Part shown: piece after piece, positions 1-7,519 of the stretch | Numbering within the stretch: the first letter of the stretch is position 1 | Layout: each line of letters starts with the position of its first letter | NCBI GenBank assembly: GCA_002293295.1 | Contig: DBCY01000060.1 | Coordinates: forward strand, 1 to 17,491 | Length of the DNA: 17,491 nt | Direction: 5' to 3' | DNA from: Ruminococcus sp. UBA946 | GTDB taxonomy: Bacteria > Bacillota > Clostridia > Oscillospirales > Ruminococcaceae | The notes under the pieces: generated by a model | Told to the model about the DNA's origin: nothing | Database searches by the model: none | Seen by the model: only the letters and a program-made list of their open reading frames with translations | Translations under genes and position numbers: made by a program

Positions 1-56
1 TGATGATACTTCCTTATCGCGCCCCTATAAATGTTGGGGTTTCAAAGCTTTTTTCA

Positions 57-133
57 TGGTCGGGGCGACAGGACTTGAACCTGCGGCATCTTGGTCCCAA
101 ACCAAGCGCTCTACCAAACTGAGCCACGCCCCG
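57..133 (-). tRNA. tRNA-Pro (anticodon UGG), CCA encoded
   Basis: Read on the minus strand, the sequence folds as a complete cloverleaf. It has a 7-bp acceptor stem starting at 133 (CGGGGCG paired with CGCCCCG at 61-67), T8, a D arm, a 5-bp anticodon stem CTTGG/CCAAG, and a T arm with loop TTCAAGT. The anticodon loop is TTTGGGA with anticodon TGG at 97-99, which reads proline codons. Discriminator A73 is at position 60 and the CCA end is encoded at 57-59. No clear terminator follows in positions 1-56, so it may be co-transcribed with something outside the window. Confidence 0.97.
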
Positions 134-185
134 TTCGCTTAAGCTGCCAAAATGAAAAAATCCGCCGTTTTCAAACAGCTTTATC

Positions 186-214
186 ATTATACTATATATA
201 ATTTACTTTGTCAA
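186..214 (-). promoter_or_regulatory. consensus promoter of tRNA-Pro
   Basis: On the minus strand there is a perfect -35 TTGACA (209-214), a 17-bp spacer and a perfect -10 TATAAT (186-191). The predicted start site near 179 lies about 46 bases before the tRNA. A perfect sigma-A match fits a highly expressed stable RNA. Confidence 0.85.
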
Positions 215-324
215 GAACTTTTTTTAATTAATTTATTAATTGTTGATATTGATTAAAACAATATTAAATGTTTGTAATAATTTTCTGAATTTTCATCCGG
301 TTTTATTTCTTAGCAAAATCTTGG

Positions 325-353
325 TTGCTTTTATTATAAAAATCTGTTATAAT
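325..353 (+). promoter_or_regulatory. promoter of the ATP synthase operon
   Basis: There is a -35 TTGCTT at 325-330, a 17-bp spacer and a -10 TATAAT at 348-353. The start site is predicted near 360, giving a leader of about 37 bases before atpI. The rest of 134-396 is AT-rich, holding this promoter and the divergent tRNA promoter and nothing else I recognise. Confidence 0.75.
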
Positions 354-396
354 AAATTCTGTAATTATAAATTCGGGGAGGAATAACGCACTTAAA

Positions 397-792
397 ATGC
401 ATATTAATCTTTTCAGCGATATGATTAATAAGGAACTGGGCTTTTTACTGCCCCGCACGCTTGTTTTTGACTGTGTTTTATTTATTGTTTCGCTTCCCTT
501 TTACGGACCGGATATTGCGGTGATTCTGGGGCTTGCCGCCGGTTCCTTCATTATGCTCCTTAATTTTGTCATTTTAGGGGCTGCTTCCCAGAGGGCTGTC
601 GAAAGGCCGGTAGGTTCGGCGAAAAGGTATATGTTCGGTTCGTATTTACTGCGGTTCGGTATTGTTTCACTGTTGTTTATCGCAGGAATAAAGCTTCCTT
701 TCATTAACCTGCTTGCCGCGTCCATACCTCAGCTTTATCCCAAATTTTTCTATACGTTAAACGCGGCATTAATCAAAAAGAAGGGAGGCTAG
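397..792 (+). CDS. atpI: ATP synthase subunit I (AtpI-like)
   Basis: This small 131-residue membrane protein has about four hydrophobic segments (roughly residues 20-38, 41-62, 78-98 and 101-120) and a basic C-terminal tail (KKKGG). Its size, topology and position as first gene of an atp operon match the ATP synthase I family. Members of that family assist assembly or stability of the c-ring and are not part of the finished enzyme. The ribosome site GGGGAGG (375-381) is 15 bases before ATG, longer than ideal, but no better in-frame start exists. It is followed after 8 bases by atpB. Sequence conservation in this family is weak, so the call rests largely on context. Confidence 0.85.
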   Translation: MHINLFSDMINKELGFLLPRTLVFDCVLFIVSLPFYGPDIAVILGLAAGSFIMLLNFVILGAASQRAVERPVGSAKRYMFGSYLLRFGIVSLLFIAGIKLPFINLLAASIPQLYPKFFYTLNAALIKKKGG

Positions 793-800
793 CTTATAAA

Positions 801-1544
801 GTGGATAATTTCACTATAAACGGACCCCGGGTGGTTTTTAAATTCACGGTCGGAGACTATACCGTAAGAATTACCGAAACCCTTTTCAACAGCTGGATTG
901 TCCTGATTATCGTCTCGCTTCTTGTAATATGGCTCGGAAGCAGACTGAAAAAAGTGCCTGTGACTAAAAAACAAGCCGTCGCAGAAATGGCTGTTAATTT
1001 CATGAATAAGCTTGTTGACGATAACCTTGGTATCGGTTTGCGCCTTTATTATGCCCCTTATCTTGCCGCAGTATTTATTCTGATACTGGCCGGCTCCCTT
1101 CTCAGCCTGTTCGGTTTCAGGGCTGTCCCGTCTGATGTTAGCTTTACCGGCACACTGGCGATTATGACGTTTTTCATGATTTTATACAACAAAATCAAGT
1201 ATAACGGATTCGGCGGCTATCTTAAAGGTCTTGCTTCACCGGCTGTTCTGACGCCGTTTAATATCCTGAGCGAATTCGCAACACCTGTTTCAATGGCGAT
1301 GCGTCTTTTCGGGAATTTATCGGGCGGTGCGATTATAACGTCTTTGATTTATGCAGCCCTTGCCGGAGCCAGTGCCGCTGTATACGGACTTATCGGCATT
1401 GTGGCTGATAATTATTATTTCAGCTTTCTGCAGGTGGGAATACCCGCGGTTCTTTCAATATATTTTGACCTTTTCTCAGGCGTTATACAGTCATATGTGT
1501 TTATTATACTTACACTTGCATACATAAAAAACGGCAAGGAATAA
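801..1544 (+). CDS. atpB: F1Fo ATP synthase subunit a
   Basis: Subunit a is the membrane stator that forms the ion half-channels against the c-ring. The 247-residue product has five to six hydrophobic segments. The essential stator arginine is R168, in the motif MRLFGNLSGG. The C-terminal helix carries the conserved glutamine (SGVIQSYVF) before ILTLAYI. The position next to the asparagine has GG rather than the AGE seen in E. coli-type subunits, which is common in clostridial and Na+-type enzymes. The gene starts with GTG at 801, 12 bases after GGGAGG (783-788). An 80-base gap with a small hairpin separates it from atpE. Confidence 0.96.
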   Translation: MDNFTINGPRVVFKFTVGDYTVRITETLFNSWIVLIIVSLLVIWLGSRLKKVPVTKKQAVAEMAVNFMNKLVDDNLGIGLRLYYAPYLAAVFILILAGSLLSLFGFRAVPSDVSFTGTLAIMTFFMILYNKIKYNGFGGYLKGLASPAVLTPFNILSEFATPVSMAMRLFGNLSGGAIITSLIYAALAGASAAVYGLIGIVADNYYFSFLQVGIPAVLSIYFDLFSGVIQSYVFIILTLAYIKNGKE

Positions 1545-1574
1545 AAACGGCTTATTTTCAGGCAAAAGGACATG

Positions 1575-1589
1575 CCATACTCAGTATGG
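1575..1589 (+). other. small hairpin in the atpB-atpE gap
   Basis: A 6-bp perfect stem (CCATAC at 1575-1580, GTATGG at 1584-1589) closes a 3-base loop. It sits about 20 bases before an A/T-rich tract and the strong GGAGGT ribosome site (1611-1616) of atpE. Subunit c is needed in about ten copies per enzyme, so a structure or A/T-rich leader that raises its translation or protects the transcript would make sense; that role is inferred. Confidence 0.35.
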
Positions 1590-1624
1590 TCTTAAAATAT
1601 AAAAATTTTTGGAGGTAATTTATA

Positions 1625-1912
1625 ATGGATTACAGTAACGAAGCTTTGTTAAACGCCCAGGCAATAGTATTGGCAGGACAGGCAATCGGCGCGGGTCTTG
1701 CGCTTATAGCGGGCATAGGACCCGGTATCGGCGAAGGTTACGCTGTCGGAAAAGCCATTGAAACAATCGGCAGGCAGCCGGAAATTAAAAGCACGGCTAC
1801 CTCCACTATGTTTATCGGATGCGCTATTGCCGAAACTACCGGTATTTACGGCTTTATAGTAGGGCTTATACTTCTGTTCGCAAATCCGTTCCTGAAATAT
1901 CTGGGTCAGTAA
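1625..1912 (+). CDS. atpE: F1Fo ATP synthase subunit c, Na+-type
   Basis: This 95-residue proteolipid folds as two membrane helices joined by the polar loop GRQPE (49-53), and it forms the rotor ring. The ion site can be read directly: helix 1 GPGIGEG places E37 where the Ilyobacter tartaricus Na+ ring has Q32. Helix 2 AIAETTGIY gives the essential carboxylate E70 and a threonine, T71, at the serine position. The ETTGIY/ESTGIY signature is typical of sodium-binding rings, and the second carboxylate matches the two-carboxylate ring type known from Fusobacterium nucleatum. The ribosome site GGAGGT is at 1611-1616, 8 bases before ATG. Confidence 0.97.
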   Translation: MDYSNEALLNAQAIVLAGQAIGAGLALIAGIGPGIGEGYAVGKAIETIGRQPEIKSTATSTMFIGCAIAETTGIYGFIVGLILLFANPFLKYLGQ

Positions 1913-1956
1913 TTAATCCCGTCGGTAATATTTAAGGAACAGGAGGCGGTAAACTG

Positions 1957-2466
1957 ATGGAAATCGAATATATGGATTTTCTGTCATTTGAACCCAGCAC
2001 GATTGTCGGCACTTTGCTAAACGCCCTGATTTTATTCTGGGTTATCAAGCATTTTCTTTTCGATAAGGTCAATGCCGTTTTAAAGCAGCGTAATGATGAG
2101 GTTGCTAAAACCTACGAGGATGCCGATACCGCTCTTAACAACGCAAAAAGCATGGAAACGCAGTATATGGAAAAGCTTTCGTCAGCTAAAGAGGAATCGG
2201 CTGAAATTGTTAAGAACGCAACCAAAAAGGCTCAGGTGCGCTATGATGAAATAGTTTCGGACGCAAAAGACGACGCCCGGGGAATTATTGACAAAGCCGG
2301 CTCTGATATTGAACGCGAGAAGAAACGCGCCGTAAATCAGATTAAGGACGAAATATCCGGTATCGCTATTTCAATCGCGCAGAAGGTCGTTAAAAAAGAA
2401 CTGGATTCAAGGGCTCATGAACAGCTGATTGAGGATTTTATCGGGGAAATTGGTGATGCGACATGA
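1957..2466 (+). CDS. atpF: F1Fo ATP synthase subunit b
   Basis: Subunit b is the peripheral stalk that holds F1 to subunit a. The 169-residue protein has one N-terminal membrane helix (about residues 14-35). A long charged, heptad-rich helix follows (about 38-150), rich in Ala, Glu and Lys as expected of the coiled-coil dimer. The end, after KVVKKELD, is the delta-binding region. The start ATG at 1957 follows AGGAGG (1941-1946) at 10 bases; a second ATG at 1972 is possible but has no ribosome site. The stop overlaps the atpH start (ATGA), which implies translational coupling. Confidence 0.95.
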   Translation: MEIEYMDFLSFEPSTIVGTLLNALILFWVIKHFLFDKVNAVLKQRNDEVAKTYEDADTALNNAKSMETQYMEKLSSAKEESAEIVKNATKKAQVRYDEIVSDAKDDARGIIDKAGSDIEREKKRAVNQIKDEISGIAISIAQKVVKKELDSRAHEQLIEDFIGEIGDAT

Positions 2467-3005
2467 CCGGTACGGTAGAAAAGGTTTATTCACAGGCTTT
2501 GTTTGAACTGGCGTCGGAAAATGACAGCGCCGCCCTTGTCAATGAAGAGCTTTCCGCTCTGGCGGAAATTTTCAGAAACGCTCCGGAGTTTTCAAAGTTC
2601 CTCTTGGCTCCGACAGTGAGCAGCACCGAAAAAGCGCGGTTCACCGAAACTGTTTTAAAAGACAGAATCTCGGCTCTTACATATAATTTTTTGTGCCTTC
2701 TAACGGATAAAAGGCGGGTTCGGTATCTTCCGGCAATAGCAAAGAGTTTTGAAGAGCTTTTTTATGAAGCTAATAATATCGTTAACGTTAAGGTTACGAC
2801 AAGCATACCCCTGAGCGAAACGCTCCGGACAAAGCTTAAAAATAAGCTGGAGTCCGTTTACGGGAAAACTGTTATTCTTGAGGAAAACACAGACCCCGGT
2901 ATTCTGGGCGGAGTTATAATTAATTACGGAAATACCATGCTGGACGGTTCGGTTAAGGCAAAGCTGGATTTAATGCAAAAACAAATAAAAGGCTTTACGG
3001 CATAA
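2463..3005 (+). CDS. atpH: F1Fo ATP synthase subunit delta
   Basis: The 180-residue delta subunit links the top of F1 to the b stalk. An N-terminal helical domain (about 1-105: YSQALFELA, FLLAPTVS, FLCLLTDKRRVRYLP) is typical of the OSCP/delta family. The C-terminal domain ends with the conserved DPGILGGVIINYGNTMLDGSVKAKL region (about 142-168). The start lies in the ATGA overlap with atpF and has no separate strong ribosome site, consistent with coupled translation. A 34-base gap precedes atpA. Confidence 0.95.
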   Translation: MTGTVEKVYSQALFELASENDSAALVNEELSALAEIFRNAPEFSKFLLAPTVSSTEKARFTETVLKDRISALTYNFLCLLTDKRRVRYLPAIAKSFEELFYEANNIVNVKVTTSIPLSETLRTKLKNKLESVYGKTVILEENTDPGILGGVIINYGNTMLDGSVKAKLDLMQKQIKGFTA

Positions 3006-3039
3006 CATACCAAAACTCTGAGAGGAAGGTAATTTTTAA

Positions 3040-4563
3040 ATGGATTTACGCCCGGATGAAATTACAGGCATAATAAAACAGCAGATACAGAATTACAGCA
3101 GTAAAATAGAAATGACCGACACCGGCACGGTTGTTACCGTCGGCGACGGTATTGCCAGAATACACGGGCTTGAAAAGTGTATGTCGGGGGAGCTTCTCGA
3201 GTTTGAGGGCGGCGTCAACGCCATGGCTTTAAACCTTGAACAGGATTTTGTAGGCGCCGTTATGCTCGGTTCCGACGCGGATATTAAAGAGGGCGGCTCC
3301 GTAAAGAGAACGGGGAGGATTGTTTCCGTTCCCGTAGGGGATGACTTGCTCGGGCGCGTTGTAAACTCGCTCGGTCAGCCCATAGACGGCAAGGGGGCTG
3401 TCCTTACCGAAGAAACGATGCCTATTGAAAAAATCGCTCCCGGAATCATTACAAGGAAATCCGTAAACAGACCGCTGCAGACCGGAATAAAGGCGATTGA
3501 CTCCATGATTCCAATCGGAAGGGGTCAGCGCGAGCTTATTATCGGCGACCGCCAGACGGGAAAAACCGCCCTTGCCCTTGATACGATTATAAACCAGAAG
3601 GGGCAGGACGTAATATGTATTTATGTCGCAATAGGACAAAAACGCTCCACTGTGGCGAATGTCGTTGATATACTTGAGAAAAACGGGGCTATGGCTTATA
3701 CGATTATAGTATCCTCGACCGCCTCCGAGCTTGCACCGCTCCAGTACATAGCGCCTTATTCGGGCTGCGCGATGGGCGAATACTTCCTTTCCAAGGGAAG
3801 GGATGTGCTGTGCATTTATGACGACCTTTCAAAGCATGCCGTTGCTTACAGGGCTTTGTCCCTGCTTTTAAAACGTCCGCCGGGGCGCGAAGCGTATCCG
3901 GGCGATGTATTCTATCTGCATTCCCGCTTGCTGGAACGCGCCTGCAACCTCAGTGAGGAATACGGCGGCGGTTCACTGACCGCCCTGCCGGTTATCGAAA
4001 CTCAGGCGGGGGACGTTTCGGCTTATATCCCCACCAATGTAATTTCAATTACGGACGGTCAGATTTTCCTTGAAACCGATTTGTTCAACTCAGGCGTCCG
4101 CCCTGCTGTAAACCCCGGAATTTCCGTGTCGAGGGTAGGGGGTGCGGCTCAGATTAAGGCTATGAAAAAGGTTTCCTCCTCCTTGAAGCTTACATACTCC
4201 CAGTACCGGGAATTACAGTCGTTCTCGCAGTTCGGTTCCGACCTGGACAGGGATACAAAGGAAAGGCTTGCCCTCGGGGAGCGCGTTGTTGAGGTTCTCA
4301 AGCAGGACAGGAATTCCCCGGTTGCGGTTGAAAATCAGGTTCTGATTATATACGCCGTTGTCAACGGCTACTTAAAGGATGTCCCTCTGAACCATATCTC
4401 CGCTTTTGAACGGGAGCTGTTTGAATTCGTTTCAAACTCATATCCGAATATAACCCGGTCAATAAAAACTGAAAAGGACCTTACCGCAGAAAACGAATCC
4501 GCGCTCAAGGAAGTCCTTGAAGGCTTCGTCAAGAAATTCATGGCGGATAAGTATTACGGATAA
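3040..4563 (+). CDS. atpA: F1Fo ATP synthase subunit alpha
   Basis: Alpha is the non-catalytic nucleotide-binding subunit of the F1 head; 507 residues is a normal length. Visible landmarks are the N-terminal beta-barrel (GDGIARIHGLEKCMSGELLEF), the Walker A motif GDRQTGKT at residues 169-176, CIYDDLSKHA (Walker B region), RPPGREAYPGDVF, and the arginine finger R365 in SVSRVGG, which completes the catalytic site on beta. The C-terminal helical domain is intact. The start ATG follows AGGAAGG (about 3022-3028). It is followed by an unusual 194-base gap filled by a repeat element before atpG. Confidence 0.98.
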   Translation: MDLRPDEITGIIKQQIQNYSSKIEMTDTGTVVTVGDGIARIHGLEKCMSGELLEFEGGVNAMALNLEQDFVGAVMLGSDADIKEGGSVKRTGRIVSVPVGDDLLGRVVNSLGQPIDGKGAVLTEETMPIEKIAPGIITRKSVNRPLQTGIKAIDSMIPIGRGQRELIIGDRQTGKTALALDTIINQKGQDVICIYVAIGQKRSTVANVVDILEKNGAMAYTIIVSSTASELAPLQYIAPYSGCAMGEYFLSKGRDVLCIYDDLSKHAVAYRALSLLLKRPPGREAYPGDVFYLHSRLLERACNLSEEYGGGSLTALPVIETQAGDVSAYIPTNVISITDGQIFLETDLFNSGVRPAVNPGISVSRVGGAAQIKAMKKVSSSLKLTYSQYRELQSFSQFGSDLDRDTKERLALGERVVEVLKQDRNSPVAVENQVLIIYAVVNGYLKDVPLNHISAFERELFEFVSNSYPNITRSIKTEKDLTAENESALKEVLEGFVKKFMADKYYG

Positions 4564-4580
4564 CTTAGTATCTTAGCGGT

Positions 4581-4604
4581 CAGTGGACAGTGGACAGTGG
4601 TCAG
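4581..4604 (+). repeat. heptamer tandem repeat CAGTGGA
   Basis: Three units of seven bases run head to tail: CAGTGGA (4581-4587), CAGTGGA (4588-4594) and CAGTGGT (4595-4601), then CAG. A degraded unit (TAGCGGT) precedes at 4574. It lies 17 bases after the atpA stop, in the gap before atpG. The array resembles the short tandem heptamers (STRR) described in cyanobacteria; the function is unknown. Confidence 0.85.
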
Positions 4605-4654
4605 ATTTCTGAACCCCAGCACCTTGTAACATCAAAATGTTTATAAATAATAAG

Positions 4655-4740
4655 TTAAAAATCATACCGCCAAAGGCGGTATACCATCATTGTTAATTAC
4701 TGCAACCACTAACTACTAGCTACTATTTCCTAACAACTAA
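4655..4740 (-). repeat. interspersed repeat element, copy A (atpA-atpG gap)
   Basis: Read on the minus strand, this segment matches copy B at 7520-7614 in order and spacing. Both begin with a TTAGTTGTTAG-like start, then AATAG(T/C)AGCT, AGTTAGTG, TTAACAATG, a hairpin rich in GGCG/CGCC, and TTTTTAA. The hairpin is perfect, with 8-bp arms ATACCGCC (4664-4671) and GGCGGTAT (4675-4682) around AAA. Positions 4709-4740 read as degenerate heptamers CTAACTA, CTAGCTA, CTATTTC, CTAACAA. The T-run is on the minus strand, so the hairpin should not terminate operon transcription here. The homology was found by eye. Confidence 0.7.
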
Positions 4741-4757
4741 CGGGGTGATGAATTAAT

Positions 4758-5630
4758 TTGGCTACAGGTAATATGAAGGACATAAAACGCCGTATAAAAA
4801 GCGTTGAGTCAACAAAGCAAATTACAAACGCAATGCAGCTGGTGGCTTCGTCAAAGCTGAGGAAAGCCAAGGAAAAGGCTGACAACGCACGTCCCTTCTT
4901 TAACGCCCTGTATGACACCATGTGTGAAATACAGGCGGAAAACAAGGATTTCTTTTCGATGTATACGGCGAAAAACAAATCGGTTAAGACAACCCTGCTT
5001 ATTGTGATTGCGGGAGACAGGGGTCTTGCCGGAGGCTTTAACGGAAATATCCTCAGGCTTGCCGAATCGAGGATTGCCGAAATCGGCGGGGGAAAAGCGG
5101 TTAAAATCCTTGCCGTCGGCAAAAAATCCGCCGAGTATTTCACTAAACGCGGATATGACATCCATGATTCCTATACCGGCATCGGCGAGAGGATGAAAAT
5201 CAATACCGCGTCGGCAATTTCCGAAAGGGTCGTTTATCCTTATATAAACGGGGAATTTGACAGGGTTGAGCTTTTTTATACCGAATATGTCTCGCCGCTT
5301 ACGCAAACCCCCGTAAGACGGGATATACTGCCGCTTGAAATATCCCCTCCCGCAGACGGGCAGAAGGCGTTAAGGGAGATTCCCGTTTACGAACCGTCGG
5401 CAGCGGATGTGTTTAATTCGATTGTACCCAAATATATAACGGGCATTGTCTTCGGTTCGGTTGTCGACAGCTTTGCTTCGGAACAGGCGGCAAGGCGCAT
5501 GGCTATGGAAAACGCCACCGATAATGCCGACGAGATGATTTCCGGTCTGTCGCTTGTCTATAACAGGGCAAGGCAGGCTGCCATAACGCAGGAAATTACC
5601 GAAATAATCAGCGGTACGGTTGCCGGCTGA
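4758..5630 (+). CDS. atpG: F1Fo ATP synthase subunit gamma
   Basis: Gamma is the rotating central shaft inside the alpha3beta3 head. The 290-residue protein has the N-terminal helix MKDIKRRIKSVESTKQITNAMQLVA, the Rossmann-like centre (GDRGLAGGFNGNI), and the C-terminal helix (MAMENATDNADEMI...YNRARQAAITQEITEIISG) that completes the coiled coil. I chose the TTG start at 4758: GGGGTGA lies 9 bases before it and MATGNMKDIKRR aligns with the usual MA...MREIKRR. The next in-frame ATG (4773, residue 6) is the alternative. It is separated from atpA by the repeat-filled gap but sits only 27-33 bases before atpD. Confidence 0.96.
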   Translation: MATGNMKDIKRRIKSVESTKQITNAMQLVASSKLRKAKEKADNARPFFNALYDTMCEIQAENKDFFSMYTAKNKSVKTTLLIVIAGDRGLAGGFNGNILRLAESRIAEIGGGKAVKILAVGKKSAEYFTKRGYDIHDSYTGIGERMKINTASAISERVVYPYINGEFDRVELFYTEYVSPLTQTPVRRDILPLEISPPADGQKALREIPVYEPSAADVFNSIVPKYITGIVFGSVVDSFASEQAARRMAMENATDNADEMISGLSLVYNRARQAAITQEITEIISGTVAG

Positions 5631-5663
5631 CAACGGTTAAATAATATAACGAGGTGAATGCAA

Positions 5664-7070
5664 ATGCCTGAAAAAAATATAGGCAAGGTGGTTCAGATTA
5701 TCGGCGCTGTCGTCGATATAAGGTTTGAAAAGGAAAATCTGCCCAAGCTTCTGAACGCCGTTGAAATTGATAACAACGGCGCCGTGCTTGTCTGCGAGGT
5801 TGCGCAGCATATCGGTGACGACGTTGTGCGCTGTATCGCAATGTCCTCGACGGACGGGCTTGTGCGCGGCGTAGATGCCACAGATACGGGCAGTTCAATT
5901 ACAGTGCCGGTAGGAAGGGAAACTCTGGGAAGGATTTTCAACCTTCTCGGCGAGCCTGTCGACAATAAACCTGCCCCTGTAACAAAGGAACGCTGGGCTA
6001 TTCACCGCGAGGCTCCGTCATATGAGGAACAAACCGCCTCAAACGAAGTCCTCGAAACGGGAATAAAGGTTATCGACCTGATTTGCCCTTACCTTAAAGG
6101 CGGAAAAATCGGTCTTTTCGGAGGCGCGGGGGTAGGAAAAACCGTGCTGATTGAGGAGCTTATAAATAACGTCGCCACCCAGCACGGCGGAATCTCCGTT
6201 TTTACCGGAGTAGGCGAACGCACCAGGGAGGGCAACGACCTTTATAACGAAATGACCGAATCGGGCGTTATCGACAAGACCGTACTCGTTTACGGTCAGA
6301 TGAACGAACCGCCCGGAGCTCGTATGAGGGTAGGTCTTTCGGGGCTTACCATGGCTGAATATTTCCGCGATGTCGAGGGGCAGGACGTTCTTCTCTTCGT
6401 CGATAACATTTTCCGTTTCACACAGGCGGGTTCCGAGGTTTCGGCGCTTTTGGGGCGTATGCCCTCTGCCGTTGGCTATCAGCCTACGCTTGCCACTGAA
6501 ATGGGCGTGCTTCAGGAACGCATAACCTCCACAAACAAGGGTTCGATTACCTCAGTGCAGGCTGTTTACGTTCCTGCCGACGACCTTACCGACCCGGCTC
6601 CGGCGACTACCTTCGCGCACCTTGACGCCACTACCGTACTTTCCAGGAACATAGCTTCGCTGGGTATTTTCCCCGCCGTTGACCCGCTTAATTCGACTTC
6701 GAGAATCCTGACCCCTGAAATCGTCGGGAACGAGCATTATGAAGTCGCTAGGGGAGTTCAGAACATTCTGCAGAGATATACAGAATTACAGGATATTATC
6801 GCTATTATGGGTATGGATGAGCTTTCCGACGAGGATAAGCTTACCGTTGCCAGGGCGAGGAAAATTCAGCGTTTCCTTTCACAGCCGTTTGCGGTTGCCG
6901 AGCAGTTTACCGGTTATGACGGAAAATATGTGCCTTTGAAGGAAACAATCCGCGGATTTAAGGAAATTATAGAGGGTGTGCATGATAATCTGCCCGAATC
7001 GGCTTTCCTTTTTGTCGGCTCCATTGACGAAGCCGCCGCAAAGGTTAATAAATCAGGCGAATCCGCTTAA
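5664..7070 (+). CDS. atpD: F1Fo ATP synthase subunit beta
   Basis: Beta is the catalytic subunit, which makes or splits ATP. With the start at 5664 it has 468 residues. Landmarks are Walker A GGAGVGKT (153-160), the catalytic glutamate E185 in GERTREGND, Walker B LLFVDNIFRF, and the DELSDEDK motif that contacts gamma and epsilon. All catalytic residues are present. An in-frame ATG at 5658 abuts the ribosome site GAGGTGA (5651-5657), which is too close. ATG 5664, two codons on, has normal spacing and gives the usual MPEKNIGKVVQIIG start. The last gene, atpC, follows after 24 bases. Confidence 0.98.
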   Translation: MPEKNIGKVVQIIGAVVDIRFEKENLPKLLNAVEIDNNGAVLVCEVAQHIGDDVVRCIAMSSTDGLVRGVDATDTGSSITVPVGRETLGRIFNLLGEPVDNKPAPVTKERWAIHREAPSYEEQTASNEVLETGIKVIDLICPYLKGGKIGLFGGAGVGKTVLIEELINNVATQHGGISVFTGVGERTREGNDLYNEMTESGVIDKTVLVYGQMNEPPGARMRVGLSGLTMAEYFRDVEGQDVLLFVDNIFRFTQAGSEVSALLGRMPSAVGYQPTLATEMGVLQERITSTNKGSITSVQAVYVPADDLTDPAPATTFAHLDATTVLSRNIASLGIFPAVDPLNSTSRILTPEIVGNEHYEVARGVQNILQRYTELQDIIAIMGMDELSDEDKLTVARARKIQRFLSQPFAVAEQFTGYDGKYVPLKETIRGFKEIIEGVHDNLPESAFLFVGSIDEAAAKVNKSGESA

Positions 7071-7094
7071 AATTCATAGGGAGGCTCGTTTTAT

Positions 7095-7502
7095 ATGGCA
7101 ACTCCGTTTACGCTCAGCGTTATAACTCCCGAAAAAGTGTTTTTTGAGGGTGAAATAACGCAGATGATTGTCCGCACCACGGAGGGGGACATCGGTATAA
7201 TGGCGGGGCACACAAGCCTTGTCGCCGATTTGCCGTCGGGACCCCTTAAGGTAAAAAACGAGGACGGTTCATGGAGAACCGCCGCCGTCTCGTCCGGTCT
7301 TTTAAAGGTCGGGGGGAATAAGGTTTCAATCCTTGCCGGAGCGGTGGAATGGGCTGACGAAATAGACATCGACTGGGCAAAGCGCTCCGAGGACGAAGCC
7401 AGGAACCGCCTGAATACGTATCAGAGCGGCAGGGAGCACGATTTGGCTGAAATAAAGCTGAAACGCGCGCTTAACAGGATTAATGTCAGGGGTAAGGAGT
7501 AA
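7095..7502 (+). CDS. atpC: F1Fo ATP synthase subunit epsilon
   Basis: Epsilon binds the foot of gamma and can inhibit ATP hydrolysis. The 135-residue protein has the N-terminal beta-sandwich (TPFTLSVITPEKVFFEGEI, GDIGIMAGHTSLVADL, residues about 1-85). A C-terminal helical hairpin follows (about 90-135: DWAKRSEDEARNRL...IKLKRALNRINV). Full length keeps the inhibitory C-terminal helices. The ribosome site AGGGAGG (7078-7084) is 10 bases before ATG. It is the last gene of the operon, and a hairpin with a T-run follows 90 bases later. Confidence 0.96.
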   Translation: MATPFTLSVITPEKVFFEGEITQMIVRTTEGDIGIMAGHTSLVADLPSGPLKVKNEDGSWRTAAVSSGLLKVGGNKVSILAGAVEWADEIDIDWAKRSEDEARNRLNTYQSGREHDLAEIKLKRALNRINVRGKE

Positions 7503-7519
7503 GAATTTGGAGAGCATGC

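Noticed and set aside
22..39. CCCC/GGGG pairing as a terminator for tRNA-Pro
   Set aside because: Only four pairs form and no T-run follows on the minus strand.
3229..3639. Antisense open frame of 136 codons inside atpA
   Set aside because: It lies wholly within a strongly conserved gene, has no ribosome site or promoter, and encodes nothing family-like; it is a shadow of the alpha-subunit frame.
4581..4604. CAGTGGA array as a CRISPR remnant
   Set aside because: Units are 7 bases with no spacers and no cas genes are present; it is a plain tandem repeat.
4730..5306. Antisense open frames of 143 and 151 codons over atpG
   Set aside because: Both are shadows of the gamma gene, whose frame has clear family motifs; no start signals support them.
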